Source of the DNA: Daucus carota subsp. sativus
Lineage: Eukaryota; Streptophyta; Magnoliopsida; Apiales; Apiaceae
NCBI RefSeq assembly: GCF_001625215.2
Contig: NC_030385.2
Location: 42,929,598-42,993,597 of the forward strand
Direction: 5' to 3'
Length of the DNA stretch: 64,000 bases
Shown here: positions 1 to 13,164 of the stretch, in pieces
Numbering within the stretch: the first letter of the stretch is position 1
How the letters are laid out: each line of letters begins with the position of its first letter
Position numbers and translations under genes: made by a program
Notes under the pieces: generated by a model
Databases searched by the model: none
The model's input: only the letters and a program-made list of their open reading frames with translations
Told to the model about the DNA's origin: nothing

Positions 1-1391
1 TATTAAACAGGACCTGTAGGCTAATTCATGCTTGATTTCAATATTATTTTTTCCTTCATGTCCCCAGTCATAGACTGTATAGGAAAAGTTAAAACATCAT
101 GCTACTTCAAAGTCTAAAACAATATACGCATTGACTTTAATATAGAGGGGTCATCTAAAAATGTTTTCACAACAATTGGAAGTGAAGTTGATTAGAATGT
201 CAATCAAGGACATGCAGCTTTGTGTCAATGTGAACTACAGGCATTTTTCCTAATTTCCCCTTCACTTGACCTCTTCGGCGTTATCCTTAATGTGATATTT
301 GGTAACTTAATTTTAAGCATGGGTTTGAAAATGAAAGATGAAAGATAATTCTTGATCCCATATCATTACACATTCCAAATACAATTCCCTGCTTCCCAAG
401 ATCTAAACAGAAAAGTTACGACATATATATTTTTTGTAGTCTCCCTCTCCCCTCCAGGATAAACATGGAAATACTATTTACTAGAATAAGTAGACATGGC
501 ATTGCAACGCGTGTTAATGGAGAAAACTAAAATGAAATGATAACACTCTTTGACGTTAATATATAATTAAAGAAACAATTTTATGCTTCCTAAGTATGAA
601 TGAAAGAATATAATCAATAATCAAAATTGATTCTAAAAGGGACAGTAAAGTCTAGAACAACACAAAATGTACACAAAAATAGAAACAAAGCTAGGCTAGC
701 AACATTACTCATAAGAAAATACTCCACTTAGCATCTAAGACCTAAAACCCCCATTCTTCACCAAGGTACAGGCTAATACCAGAAAGAGAAAAACTAACTA
801 GATCTATGCAAACTCGAAACTTATAGTGCCTTGTATATACTTAGTCAAAGCTTAGACATCAGTCTTGTAGTCTAGTGGAAACTACCTGAGATAACAAGAG
901 ATTGAGTGTTCGGAGAAATAAAGGTAGGCAAAACAAGTTATAGCCTTATAGAAATCCTAGCCAAAGTAATAGTATAAATCTTCATTACTTAATAACAAGC
1001 ACTAACCTAGACCTTGAAAATGAAAACTTTGATTTCAAAATCTAAGTGCAATGTCTTCACTCAAACAAAACCTCCGGATCTTTAGCCAAACCGCCAAACC
1101 GACACAATTACTTGCTCAGATCAGAATGAGGATCAATGCCCATATTGGGATCTCATATCCAGAAACCCACACTTAAACTAAACCAACACGATGAGCAGAA
1201 TCCACAACACCTATAAGTTACATATCACATGAGCTATAATCAAATGAGTAAAAATCTCAAGATCCACCCCAAACAACCCAAACAATACACTTCCATCACA
1301 ACACAAAACAAGATTGCAAAAAATCCAAAAGGGTCACAGTAAAAACCAAGAAAACGAAAAGGGCCACTGTAATAAGTGAAAAAGTTAGTAC
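1..1391 (-). other. Probable intron 1 of the DUF1068 gene
   Basis: This stretch follows the exon donor and shows no conserved coding segment on the minus strand. I read it as a first intron of at least 1.39 kb continuing out of the window. No mobile element was recognised in it. Confidence 0.5.
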
Positions 1392-1605
1392 CTTGAGGAA
1401 TAGTAATGAGAGGCAGAGAAGCAGAGCAATCACAGAGTGGGCAAGAAGGGCAAGAAAGTGAAGAAGAAGCAGCTAAAGCCTCCAGAGAATGCCAGTAAAG
1501 AGGTGGACCCACTATATAACCAGCCAGACACAATGCTAGTATTACCACAACTGTTTTCAAGACTCCTGCACTGCTGAATCTTGTTTCTTGATCTTCTAGT
1601 GCCAT
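1392..1605 (-). CDS. DUF1068 membrane protein, first exon only (partial)
   Basis: Reading from the ATG at 1605, the exon gives a short polar N terminus, one hydrophobic segment at about residues 15-35, then the motif YIVGPPLYWH and a Cys-rich SCPSCPLCDC stretch. This order is typical of the first exon of plant DUF1068 proteins: small single-pass membrane proteins of unknown function with a later coiled-coil part. The exon ends after ITIPQ in phase 1, at a GTACTAAC donor just below 1392. The family's second exon, which should carry an acidic, Glu-rich helical region, is not recognisable between 1 and 1391, so it must lie beyond the left edge. The frame stays open past the donor, but the translation there has no family resemblance. 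Family call fairly sure; function unknown. Confidence 0.75.
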
Positions 1606-2909
1606 TGCTGTGGATGCAAGTTCAACACAGAGTCAGCTCTTATTGTCAACGTGTTTTCTGTTTTTCAAGATCCAGGCAGCAAAATATGCTGGGTTTGAGT
1701 AAAATAATTTAGGGGTTTTATAAAAAATGTCAAGTCTTTGAAATTCTTTTGTAAAACATATCGTATATTTTTTAAAATGTTTTTAAAATATGATTTTCTA
1801 AATAAAAATTTTAAATATCATTTTCGATATCTATTTATAAAACTACAATTACAAATTTATATATACAACTGTTATCCACCATATTTATAATTATAAATAT
1901 AACTTAAAAAATATCTTAAAAACATAAAAACAACTTTAGAAAAACACTATTAAAAATGCTCCGCCTCACATAGCAACAAAGAAATCTAACTTTTCCACTA
2001 GTTTGATCACCCGGCTTCTGGCATCGGCTACTCAAGTTCATAAGAAACATTAAAAGCAACGCAACCCTGATTGAAAAAAAAAAAACATTATAAATAATAG
2101 AGAGATGTAATGCAGTCTATCAATAACCTGTTAAAACCCGCTTCGTATATTAGCGCATTGCGACTTTGGGAATAATACTGAAATATTTCCGGAGTTGGTA
2201 TTCTTTCAAAATTATATAATATTATATGTCTAAATGGTTAAATAATGTGTTTTAGCTTGCAAGATTGGTCAAAATTACAACTAATTATAAATATATTTTT
2301 TGTGTATATATGAAAATTATTTTAAATTACATTCAGCTAAACAATATATTTTCAAATATTCTCATAGTAGAATCCTAAAAATATTTTTAAAAATTGATAT
2401 TTTTGATAAATACCATAAAAGTTATCCATTTTTTAATTAGGAAGAATAATTTATTTGTTTTCTTAAATTAGCACTACAGAAAAAATGTGGTGTGTCATTG
2501 ATAAAAATGGTCGTAAAAATAAAATATATCCATATCTTTTATGATTTTTTAACAAAATTTGTCGGTAACTTACAAGTTTAAATAATTCTAAATTAAAAAA
2601 ATTAGTTTTTTAGATGTAAATTGTTTTGCATTCACACAGTCACCTTTTTAATACAGTCTAATAAATTAACAATGCACTTGATAGTATAATGTTTAAGAAA
2701 GAGATAATTTAACCAATTTAAGATGATACAAGAAATGAACAATTGTTTAAGATGAATGAAATTATAAACAAATGAAATGATAACTGAAGACGGGAAAAAG
2801 AAAAATATGTGCACATGTCTACTTAGTTCATGACTCTTTTAATACCTAACATGGTCACGAACACTTCATCGAAAAACTGATCCTATTTTTATTTTGATTG
2901 CATTCCATT
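1606..2909. other. Upstream region of the DUF1068 gene; no gene seen
   Basis: AT-rich sequence with short open frames that resemble nothing. The part next to 1606 should hold the minus-strand promoter and leader of the DUF1068 gene, but I could not single out a TATA box. Confidence 0.4.
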
Positions 2910-3842
2910 AGGGTTAATTATCAAACTAGCACAAATGATATCAACTTCATTGCTATCTCCACGGTCTCAAATAACTCACTAAACTTTAATGGTATCAAAT
3001 TCATCACTTTTGTTAAAAAAAGTAACGAAAGTTTAGACGGATGTAGGGTTTGACATGTGGCACGTAATTTGAAGTTTATATAGATACAATCTTTTCATTA
3101 AATTAAGTTTAGAATATAATTATCTAAATAAATGAATGGAACTAAATTTTAAGATATAATTAACTAAACTTCCAAGATTAACTTTTATGTTTTTTATTAG
3201 ATTATAATTATTTTTGAATAATATTGAAATGTTTTCTCTTTTAATAAATTTTATTTCTGTGAATATTATTGTTGGCAAAAAAACATTTTTAAATTTTTTT
3301 ATATCTCCAAATTTCTTAAAATTTTAAGAAAGATCTAGATCTCCAAAAAGAAATAGAACAGATTGAAAGATCTAGATAGAGCAGATTGAAATTGTTTTCG
3401 ATTTTTAACATTTCTATTTCTTTTAGAGATTTAGATCTTTCTTAAAATTTTAAAAAAGTTGGTGATATAAAATAAATTTAAAAATATTTTTTTGCCAACA
3501 ATACTATTCACATAAATAAAATTTATTAAAAAAGAAAATATTTCAATATTATTCAAAAATAATATAATCTAATAAAAAATATAAAAGTTAATCTTGGAAG
3601 TTTAGTTAATTATATCTTGAAATTTAGTTTCATCCATTTATTTAGATAATTATATTTATAATTAATTTAACAAAAAGATTATATACTTTATTTTCATATA
3701 ACTTCAAATGACCTGGCTTATCGACAATCTGTCAATCCGTTTAAATTTTCGTTACCTCTTTTTTAATGGCAGTGATGAGTTTAAGTGATGAAGTTAGATA
3801 TTATTTGTTGTCCATTTCAACGATGAGTTTGATAATTAATCA
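2910..3842. mobile_element. Long fold-back element with 9-bp target duplication (MULE-like MITE)
   Basis: The two halves are inverted copies of each other through almost the whole 0.93 kb, meeting near 3370-3390. The ends read GGGTTAATTATCAAAC and its complement. Flanks are CATTCCATT (2901-2909) and CATTCCTTT (3843-3851), a 9-bp duplication with one mismatch, as expected for Mutator-like elements. No coding capacity is seen. The terminal sequence resembles that of the element at 11101-11655. Confidence 0.7.
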
Positions 3843-3956
3843 CATTCCTTTGCTATGAAACTAGACTAGTGGTTAAAGACCCTACTTGCAACTTAATTCA
3901 CATTTCTTTGCTATGAAACTAAACTAATGACTAAAGACCCTACTTGCAACTTAATT
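3843..3956. repeat. 58-bp direct tandem duplication, two copies
   Basis: Copies start at about 3841 and 3899 and differ at a few positions; each contains CTTTGCTATGAAACTA and ends in CTTGCAACTTAATT. The duplication abuts the right end of the fold-back element. Confidence 0.8.
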
Positions 3957-6089
3957 TTGTTCGCTCTTTCCTGTTCTTTTTGGTCTTCTACAAATTTATC
4001 CACAAATATTTCATTTACATTTTCTCAGCCAACACAACGATAATAATGTGTGAATAGGGATTTTTGACTTTTCCCGATAAACACGTTAAAGACTTGTTTC
4101 CTTAAGAACATGTAAGCCATATCATTATTCTAAGAAAGCTAGAAGCTTCTTATTTTCATTCGTTACCAATGCAATGATATTTTGCTTTTACCTCCATTGT
4201 CAAAGAAAAAATAGTTTTATTCTACATGATATCAGTGACTTTTTTCTGCTAAGCTTTATCAGAGGACTTTGCCTGCACACACATAAAATAGACAACAAAG
4301 TAGAGAGCGAACAAAAAGATCAACACAAAAGCTTCAAACATGTTCTCATGCACCTTCAGGTTTTGATAATCTATAACTTGACTTTGATATCCAATCTTGT
4401 AATTTAGAATGTAAGGTCGTATAAATCATATTTATCATATGCAGTGACTAGTGAGTTTATGTTTTATATATTAATTCCATCAAAATTAGCTAGGTCATTC
4501 CGGTCGGAAAAAAATTGTCTACCGGCTTAGACATTTCTTGCCTGTGCTAACTTCTGTTAACATAATGTGCAGTTCCTCCTCTATAAGTTATTATGTATCT
4601 GGTCACTTGAACTTCAAGTATGATTAATGCTAGTGCAAAATGAACTCGTATTTCTCATGGTGCTTTTTTTCTTTTATCTTTTTTCTATTTCTCAATTTAA
4701 TTTAGTTTTTTTTTGGTATATTTAGCATATAAAACAAATTTAAAAATATTTTACAAAATACATATAAAAATCTATATATCAAATATTCTAGTTATATAAT
4801 TTTTCATGTAAAGGGAATACAATTTTGTTCTGTTATTTTGTAGATTGTTTTTTTTAAAAAAGTGATTATTTAATATGATCATGATAAATTACAATTATGC
4901 TAATACCAAAATAATTTTACAAATAAATTGATTTTCTGATTAAATAAAAAAGTACTTTGACAATAAAATTTGTTCAACATAATAAAAATGAACTACTATA
5001 AAAGATAATTATATAATTTTAATTATTTTATCTTGTAAGAAATTTGTACAATCGCCGGTAAAATTATTAAAGTAGTAATATCAAATCAGTGATATAAATA
5101 AAATAAAGAATAATCAAATGAAAATGAAATAAAGAATAATCAAATTGAACAAGCAAAAATCATTTTTCCTAGTCTATATATTGGCATGTTTGATCATATA
5201 TTTAAAACTTATTTGGTGTCAGTATAAAAATAGTATGTGGCTTAATATTTTTCTTTTTAGATTTCTAATATAGAAATTGGAAGTGAATATAAATTCTAAA
5301 AATTTCAGCAGATAACAAATTGCAAAAGTTATTCGTCTTCCCATCTACTGCATCTGTAAAATGATTTTTTTTATATATATTTAATACACAAAGCAAGAAG
5401 TGATCAATGAAGATTCTAGTGTACATGCTCAGACTATGCAAATCGAACATAAAGGAGAGATACTTAGCAAATGATGCAGAGGTATATGGAATGCATTATC
5501 TGCATATTCCATGCTTTTTAGACTAGCTAGTGCCTCGACACAATAAAAAATGATGGTTTTAGTTTAAAAAAACTCAACCTATAATTTAAGTGATCATAAA
5601 TGAATTTTAATAATGATGATAGTCTTCTATATGATGTATATTTTCATTTTAATCTTTAAATATAATGATATTCTTTCATGATCTTAGTTATCAGAAGGGT
5701 ATTGTTCAATACTATATATCAAGACCGAGTTTATGTCAATAGTAGCATATGACTATAGCCAATGAAAACAGAGCAAAAGCAAATTAACAATCAAATTATT
5801 AGCAATCCACATGAACCATAATTTTCAGCAACTTAAAGATAAAGTGTTTACGGTACCAATATAAGGTAGCCGAGTCTTTTTAAAAAATTTAAGTTTTCTT
5901 CTTACTATAAAAGAAGGGAACAAGATGTAATCATCTAGATGTTTTCTGAATATAAAATTATCATTTTTCTGAAGAAAAGTATTAGCACTTAAGATTTGAT
6001 AAACCTGCAGTATCACCAACTACTCTGCAGCTAGTCTGTAGTTGTCTCATGTCCTTTTGCCAGCCTTTGGAATATTTCTAGCAAATTTT
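3957..6089. other. Intergenic, no gene recognised
   Basis: AT-rich DNA with only short meaningless open frames on both strands. The right end borders the 3' end of the CNOT9-like gene and may include its 3' UTR. Confidence 0.4.
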
Positions 6090-9000
6090 TTATGCTTGCA
6101 GGATGTGCCTGCATAATATGAAACCAAAATGAATTATATATATGTGTATGCGCGCGCGTATGTAATTGTGACTTGTCATCAGAAAAATATTATCTACAAA
6201 TTACGTAATAAGATGTATTTATATGTGTACTGTGACTTGTTTCTCAGGAAAAATATCATAAGAAAGAAATTTAATAATAAAAAAATGAGGAGTTGTATAT
6301 CTAAAATTACTGACAATGATTTTGTTGTTCAATTAGAGATACTCAAAGAAGTTGTGATGTATAACTATTGCAAATAGTGCGTGCCTCTAACATCCATGCA
6401 TGTAACATAGATTCTTTTTATTTTTAGTAATTTGGGTTTTAGTAGAATTTCTTGTTTTGTGTAACAAGATCAGCTAAATGAACTTACACGAAGGGCATTA
6501 ATATATGGAGCACTCATCAATATTGATGGAATGAAGCTTTTAATAAGGAGACAACCCCTGCATTCAAATCACATAAAATCATGCCCGTCAAATACTACCA
6601 AAATCAACTTCCAGGAGCATAAAACAACTCTCAAGAATCAAGTGCATGATTATATAGTTTCTTTCCGAAAATTCTTATTCAATAACCGTAGAAACAATAT
6701 AACAAAATCAAAAGATTTACATAAATGATGAAAAATATTGTTTGCTAACCTTGATGTCTCAGACACTATGAGATAGCATTGAATAATATTTTTCAGGACG
6801 GTTGCTGATGGTTTATCATGCATCTTTTCAATAGCATCTTTGAAAACCCGCATTATTGCACACATTCGAGTTGTAGGCTCGTAGCAATATTGTAGACCTT
6901 GTTTTTGTATTAGTAGCCTTGAAATAATCCAGGATGCAGTCTGAATAGCCATATACAAGTACTTAATTAATATGAGTGTAAGGAGTATAATTAACTATGA
7001 GTGTCTATCTAGATATTTGATGATATGGCATTGTATTTAGTATAATTTAAGGAAGTTCTTTTCTAAAACGAGCAAGTCTCTATCATGCGATATTTTGCAA
7101 ATAATTCAAATATGGTTAGGTAATAAATTTAATATAAACCAATATATAGTTATTCATCAATCTTCCTGATAAAAAGTTTCAATATGATTAACGGGGATGA
7201 GAATGAGATTCGAGTACAAAAATGTATTGAAATCTCATTTTCATTTCCATTAACCGTGTTGCAATCCCATAATCAAACATTAGCTAAATACTCTACAAGT
7301 GGGATGCATGGAAGCAATTATATGGTAAGATCAAGATTTAATGGACACTTACAGATTGCGAAAGGTCGTTACCAAACTCTATGCTACGTAGGCACATAGG
7401 GAAAAATCCTGATTGAAGCAAATGATGAACAGAATCCTTTGCAATAGGATCATCAATCTGCATAAAAGAGAAGATTTAGATGTATATTTAGTAGTAACGT
7501 TTAGACATACTTTATACATCAAATCATAGTAAAGCATTTTATATTTGTATATACAATCTGTTACAAGACATATTCATCGAATTTCTTTGAAAACTAGAAG
7601 GGCGGGTAGACCATCAAAAATCATTTTCATGATGGGTTGCTGGTGTTTAGCAATTTTAATTATCCTTGATGTCAAAGTATAAATTTTTTTGAAGGTATAA
7701 TATAATAATTTGGAGAGGAAGTGTACCTCCTTCAAGAGACCTCCTATCACCCCCAAGCTCATTAACCTTAGGTATTGGAATGGTCTTCCCCTTTCCTCAG
7801 TCATCAAAAAAGGGTAAAGATAACAGTGTATCTGAACTGCAAGGACATAACTAAATTATCACAAATCTGTCTATAATTAGCTATATATAGCTATTCAATT
7901 TCTATTATAATCAGTTACAAGTAAAAATCATAAAATTTTAACAAAGATTTCTTTTAATTGTATCTTTAACTGTATTATTTATTTCACCTCAGTGTCATGT
8001 TTCATTCATCTTTTATAAAGACATATCACACCGGCTTGAAATATAAGGTGTTTAAATGTTTTTATATCAAAATATTTCAACTTCGACAATATCATCTGTA
8101 GTCCACAAAGTGGAATGTTAAACCGTAAGTGATGAAAAAAAATTAAATATGAAATAAGCTTAATCAAGTAGAGAAGCTATATTTATAATTACATCCAAAA
8201 ATATTTCAAAGAAAATTAATTTAATTAATGAAGAAATTAAAAGAAACATGCCACAAATTTCAAAGTATTAAGTAGAATACCATTGAGGAATTCCTTCTTT
8301 GTTTGACGATGACTTGCTAGACACTGCATTCAATAAAAAATCATCATGATTTTAAATTTTTATACATAATTTGCAAGTATATAGAGTACCAAAATCTCTG
8401 TCACAACTAAACATAATCATGATATGAAGATGACATATGTAGTAATGTGTGTGTTTGTGTGTTGGTTGTGGGGGCTCCATACAAATTTTCGGTTAGAAAT
8501 AACAATGGTTTGACACACAAAAATTGGTGCTCTTAACGAGATATTAATGTTATCCATTTTTTACTTGACGCTTTCGATCAAGAATGAAATGAGCCATAAA
8601 AAATTGTGGAAGATAGTTGACGATATGAGGTATGGAGCTAAAATATCAACAAACACCTCAAAATCATGCATAAAATTAAAATATTTTAAATCTTAAAACT
8701 CAGAATGTTCTGCGATTTCTTAAATAATATCAATACTCTCTACAAAGATCAAAACTAGATGACATTCGTATCCGAATTATTAATTTTTAACAACTCAACA
8801 ATCTTTGAGCATTAGTCAAAATGAAATTTTCGAAAATGTTTTAATTGTGAACAAAGGTCACATAATAATGATATTTGGTTTGTTATTATGGCCTACATAA
8901 CTCAGAAATTCACACAGATTATACTTTAAGCACTCCCGATATCTCAAAATATGAAATGATGTGAAATTTGAGATGATCAAGAAATAAACTTTAGAAGGTT

Positions 9001-10544
9001 TTAAAGCTAAGACTGATCTGGTTTTAAACATCAAAAGCCCTTATGCCTGAAAAAACAAAAGAAGCAAGAACATTACAAAGTTAATGCTACTAAGAGAAAT
9101 TTCGAGGATCAGAATTGACCTCAAACAAAACAAGCACATCACAAACTCTACTTGATTCTTTCATTGTAAGCTTTTCAGGAGTAAACGACTTGTAAATTGA
9201 TATTATTTCCTGCAATAAAGAAGATATTGGAATTATCACTATTCATGACATGAATTTCCCTTGTGGATAGATTGAATAACCGCTACAAATCTTAAACCGA
9301 GCTTGTCAAATAAAAATATGGATTTAATTTAAAGTTTCCAATGACCATCATATGCGAAATAATTTCAAAAATAGATCAAGTTCTGTTCAAGATTATGATG
9401 CAACTTGATATTACAATTTTTGTGTTTATGTTTAGCTAAGATTAAAAACTTAAGAAAAACTACACCAAGCTATTACAGCAAAATAATTTTATGTGATTCA
9501 TGCAATACATTTGACATATCAAACAAATTCTGCATACCGTTAACAAAAAGAAAATTGTATTCGGAGAACGCCATATTTGGAGAGCCAAATCCTTATTGGA
9601 TCCCTGCTTCTGTATTGATTAATCACATGTTATAATGAAATACACTATATCACACAACAGGCATTAGAACATAAAGTATAAAATATAAACTCTACAATAT
9701 GCACATTAACCTTTTAATAAGCGAATTTTATTATCATTTGTCTACATATACTTATTGAAAGAATTTACATAAGAGTGTCACATCAAGTTTGAAATTTAAT
9801 TTATGATTTTTTTCCGTATAGCTCATGATTAAACAACACTTTGAAAAAAATAATATGACAAAGAGGAATATAATCAAAACATGATTACCCGCAACTAAAT
9901 TTGTGTTTAAACATAGAAATGTATTATCGAACCTCTTAAAAACCTCCAATCCATTGTCAATTACTACTGATAACCTTCGATCATGATTAATTATGAATGC
10001 ACCTAATGAAATTAAATACTCCTTCCATTAATTCATGATTCTTAATTCATTCTAACCAACAAATTAACAATAACCAATACAAACATACATATACATAAAA
10101 AAAATTCAATTGATCGATCACTTATTGGTGGATTCAAAAAGCCTCTTGACTATTGTCCTCTTAGACATGTTTAACATCCAGCTAGCCACACAAAGATAAT
10201 ATAGCATACACATGTATAACATCTACTAATATATATATATGAAAAAACTTCAATCATGATTATTATCAATTAATTATATCCAGCCACATCAACATAAACT
10301 AACACACACATACACACAGACAAATATGAATTTAAATGGTGACCTTGATTCGAGTAAGAAGCGAGATGGCCTTTTCACGGTGCTCGGGTTCACCAAGCAA
10401 TTGAAGCAACTCGTCAACACTAGCCAAAGACAAATCAAGTGCTCTAACACCATTAGCAGTTGCACCACCGTTAGTAAAAGCACATTCGCTATTCTCGAAA
10501 TCCGGGAAAAGAGAGTCCGGCAAGTTCATCATTGTTTCAGACAA
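6090..10544 (-). CDS. Divergent CNOT9/Rcd1-like protein (CCR4-NOT subunit family), eight exons
   Basis: CNOT9 is an armadillo-repeat adaptor of the CCR4-NOT deadenylase complex. Minus-strand exons joined by GT-AG sites are 10344-10544, 9538-9609, 9120-9209, 8281-8323, 7727-7836, 7353-7457, 6750-6940 and 6090-6108. All phases fit and give 276 residues. Family landmarks in order: [13 protein letters not shown] (family DLAPLLWxSxGTI), [22 protein letters not shown] (family NRVCNALALLQCVASH), [23 protein letters not shown] (close to the family's most conserved stretch), [16 protein letters not shown] and [13 protein letters not shown] (family LKHIIRCYLRLSD). Identity is well below that of canonical plant CNOT9. 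The last exon gives only six residues before a stop, so the usual 40 or so C-terminal residues are missing. It may be a diverged functional paralogue or a decaying copy; no internal stop or frameshift was found before exon 8. Confidence 0.8.
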
Positions 10545-11100
10545 AAATCCCTAGAAGCACCCCCAACAAGAAGGCCGTTATTGAGTTTTGTAGGAAAAGC
10601 ACAATATGAGAAGCGGCAACTTGTAAGAGATCTATTATAATGTTAATATCTTTTTGGTTTTATGATTTGTATCTTTTGCTAGAGTCACGAGCTGGGTACC
10701 TACCTTGTTTTGTACATTTATGAAAAGTAACGAATGGATTTAGCACACTTGGACAAGATTTGATGGTGATGGTAACTTTAGCTTCATGTGTGACAAGTGA
10801 ATTACACCAGATTTATGATATATTTGGGCCTAATCCAATACAATTAATACCTTGGCCCATCTTCACCGATGATTGTTCGCATATTTTTAAAAATACTATT
10901 TTATAAAATTACTACATCACAGCCTCTGTTTAACAAAAAATTCGACGATTGTTGACGCACTTTTAAAGAGATTATTTTCTAAAATGAATATATTATGGTC
11001 TAAATGCATAAAAATTAGGAATAAAATATTCCGAACTTTATTCCAATACACAAACGCATAAGAGTTAGGAATAAAATATTCTTAAAGTATATTTTAAGAT
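10545..11100. other. Upstream region of the CNOT9-like gene
   Basis: No second gene seen. The first hundred bases above 10544 should hold the minus-strand leader and promoter. The plus-strand open frame over 10326-10640 is an antisense shadow of exon 1. Confidence 0.4.
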
Positions 11101-11655
11101 AAGGTTAATTATCAAGTTGATCACTGAAGTGGGCACAATGTATCAAGTTGGTCACTAAACTCAAAACGGTATCAAGATGATCATTGAAGTGGCCATAAAT
11201 ATCAAACAAATACCTTGAAATATAAGTTCAAGTAGTAAAAATATTATTTATAAAGTTTTACACATTATTTTTAAATTTGACCAAAACCAAGTAAAAGGTT
11301 ACGACTTCTAATATTTATGATAATATATTTAGATTTTATCAAGTTTATTTATTATTTATTTTTGATTAAAACAAAGAAAATAACTATATAATAAAATATA
11401 AATAATAAAAAAACTTGATAAAATATAAATATATTATTTTAAATAATAGAAGTCATAACCTTTTAGTTGGTTGTGATAACATTTAAAAATAATGTGTAAA
11501 ATTTTATAAATAATATTTTTAGTACTTGAACTCATATTTCAAGGTACTTACTTGATAATTATGGCCACTTCAGTGACCATCTTGATACCGTTTTGAGTTC
11601 AGTGACCAACTTGATACATTAAGCCCACTTCAGTGACCAACTTGATAATTAACCC
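11101..11655. mobile_element. Fold-back MULE-like MITE, perfect 9-bp TSD
   Basis: The arms are inverted copies over nearly the full 555 bp; blocks around TATCAAGTTGGTCACT recur in reverse complement near the right end. The ends are GGTTAATTATCAAG and its complement. TTTTAAGAT flanks both sides (11092-11100 and 11656-11664), a perfect 9-bp target duplication. No open frame of note. Confidence 0.85.
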
Positions 11656-11664
11656 TTTTAAGAT

Positions 11665-12063
11665 ATGCTTTCTATATATATTTTGTAATATAATTATACA
11701 ATCAAAAGTTGAAAAGGAATACTGGAAGAAAAAAAAAAAAGGAAGTTGAAAAGCAATATTAAAAGGCACCAGCCCAAATGAAAAATTATACACACTCAAT
11801 AAAAGATGTTATAAGCCCAAATTAAAAAACTAATTACATGCTCTTGAGGTCCAATGTTATAGAATACAGGCCGACTAGGATTTTAATATCCGTTAATTAA
11901 AGTCAACTAGTCAACCTAGTCTTATAAATTTATTTTTAGTATTTTTTTATAATTGCATAATTGTTTTTTTATCATGAAAAATGTATTTTATTACTAAAAT
12001 GAAATTATAAATTAAATCAAAAAGATCTATGTTGGAAATGGCACATACACACGAAAATAGATA
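11665..12063. other. Intergenic, no gene recognised
   Basis: AT-rich sequence between two mobile elements. Nothing resembling an exon was seen on either strand. Confidence 0.4.
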
Positions 12064-12350
12064 CTCCCTCCGTCCCCTTGAGATATATACGTTTGTATTG
12101 GGCACGGAGACTAAGAAAAGTGTATAAAGGTAATGTAAAGTAACGAGAAAGAGAAAGAAAAGTAGGTAAAGTGGTAGAGTACTAGGGTTCATTAATATTT
12201 AAGTGATAGTTTGGGGAAAGGAGATGAAGATAGTGGGTGGATAGGATTTTTATATTATAAAAGTTTACTATTTTGGGGAGGTTTTGAAATATATAAAATT
12301 AAATGAGATATCTCGAAAAGAAAAGTGTATAGATTTCAAAGGGATAGAGG
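12064..12350. mobile_element. Stowaway-like MITE (degenerate right end)
   Basis: The left end after a TA is CTCCCTCCGTCCCC, the classic plant Stowaway (Tc1/mariner) terminus. The right end is a decayed complement, GGGATAGAGG, followed by TTTAA. No coding capacity. Confidence 0.65.
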
Positions 12351-12860
12351 TTTAACAATTTTTTTCCAAAGGTTTGGGGATGGATTGAACAAACTAATCT
12401 CATTGTATGTGAGTACTTTTTTCCTTGAATATGATCAACTATTTGTATGCTTTTCGTACACCACATTCACTCCAAAGTTGTAACAGCCTCAATAATAATG
12501 ATGAATATCGTCTCTAAATATCTGCATTTGTAACTTACAAATATAATATCACCAATGAATTTGCTTCGTACAAGTAATATAATCATAATATCAATTTCAA
12601 ATTAATTGTCATAGTTTTTTTTATATAATTTGAATTCAGTTAACCGAACTCGATTGCAACTTCGATCAGCTGCACACCAAAATACAAATTTAAAATCGCT
12701 CAAATATACTCGAAGCACAAATTTAAAATTTTGTGGTCACTATCTTGAGTTAAGTTGACCTGCATTACAATGCACGGAATTAAATGTCAGCAAAGCTCGG
12801 AGTTAGAGTTGACAAGGAGTAATGGGCACTCATCACCTGCTGCAAATATTATAAGAACTA
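12351..12860. other. Intergenic, no gene recognised
   Basis: AT-rich, without conserved coding sequence on either strand; bounded by two Stowaway elements. Confidence 0.35.
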
Positions 12861-13164
12861 CTCCCTCCGTCCCTATTTATCTGTCCACTTTGCAAGTAAA
12901 AATTTGTCCCTATTTATCTGTCCATTTATACTTTCAAAACTAATTTAATGATAGTTTTTCAAATATATCTCCATAATTTCAATTTTCAAGGCTTGACTTA
13001 TTTAAAACTTGGTTGAATTCATGTTTTCAAGACATAAAGTAGGGGTATTCCACCATTTTCAAGATATTAATTAGAGGTATTCAATGAAAAAGTTCATAGC
13101 ATCAATTATTCATTGGTATGTGTTTTTTTTTTCAAAATGGACAGATAAAAAGGGACGGAGGGAG
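12861..13164. mobile_element. Stowaway MITE, complete, TA target duplication
   Basis: Begins CTCCCTCCGTCCC and ends in its complement GGGACGGAGGGAG, with TA at 12859-12860 and 13165-13166. At 304 bp and non-coding, it is a standard intact Stowaway. A 22-bp block starting GTCCCTATTTATCTG occurs twice in the left arm. Confidence 0.92.

Noticed and set aside
10326..10640. Plus-strand open frame of 104 codons
   Set aside because: It is antisense to exon 1 of the CNOT9-like gene and resembles no protein.
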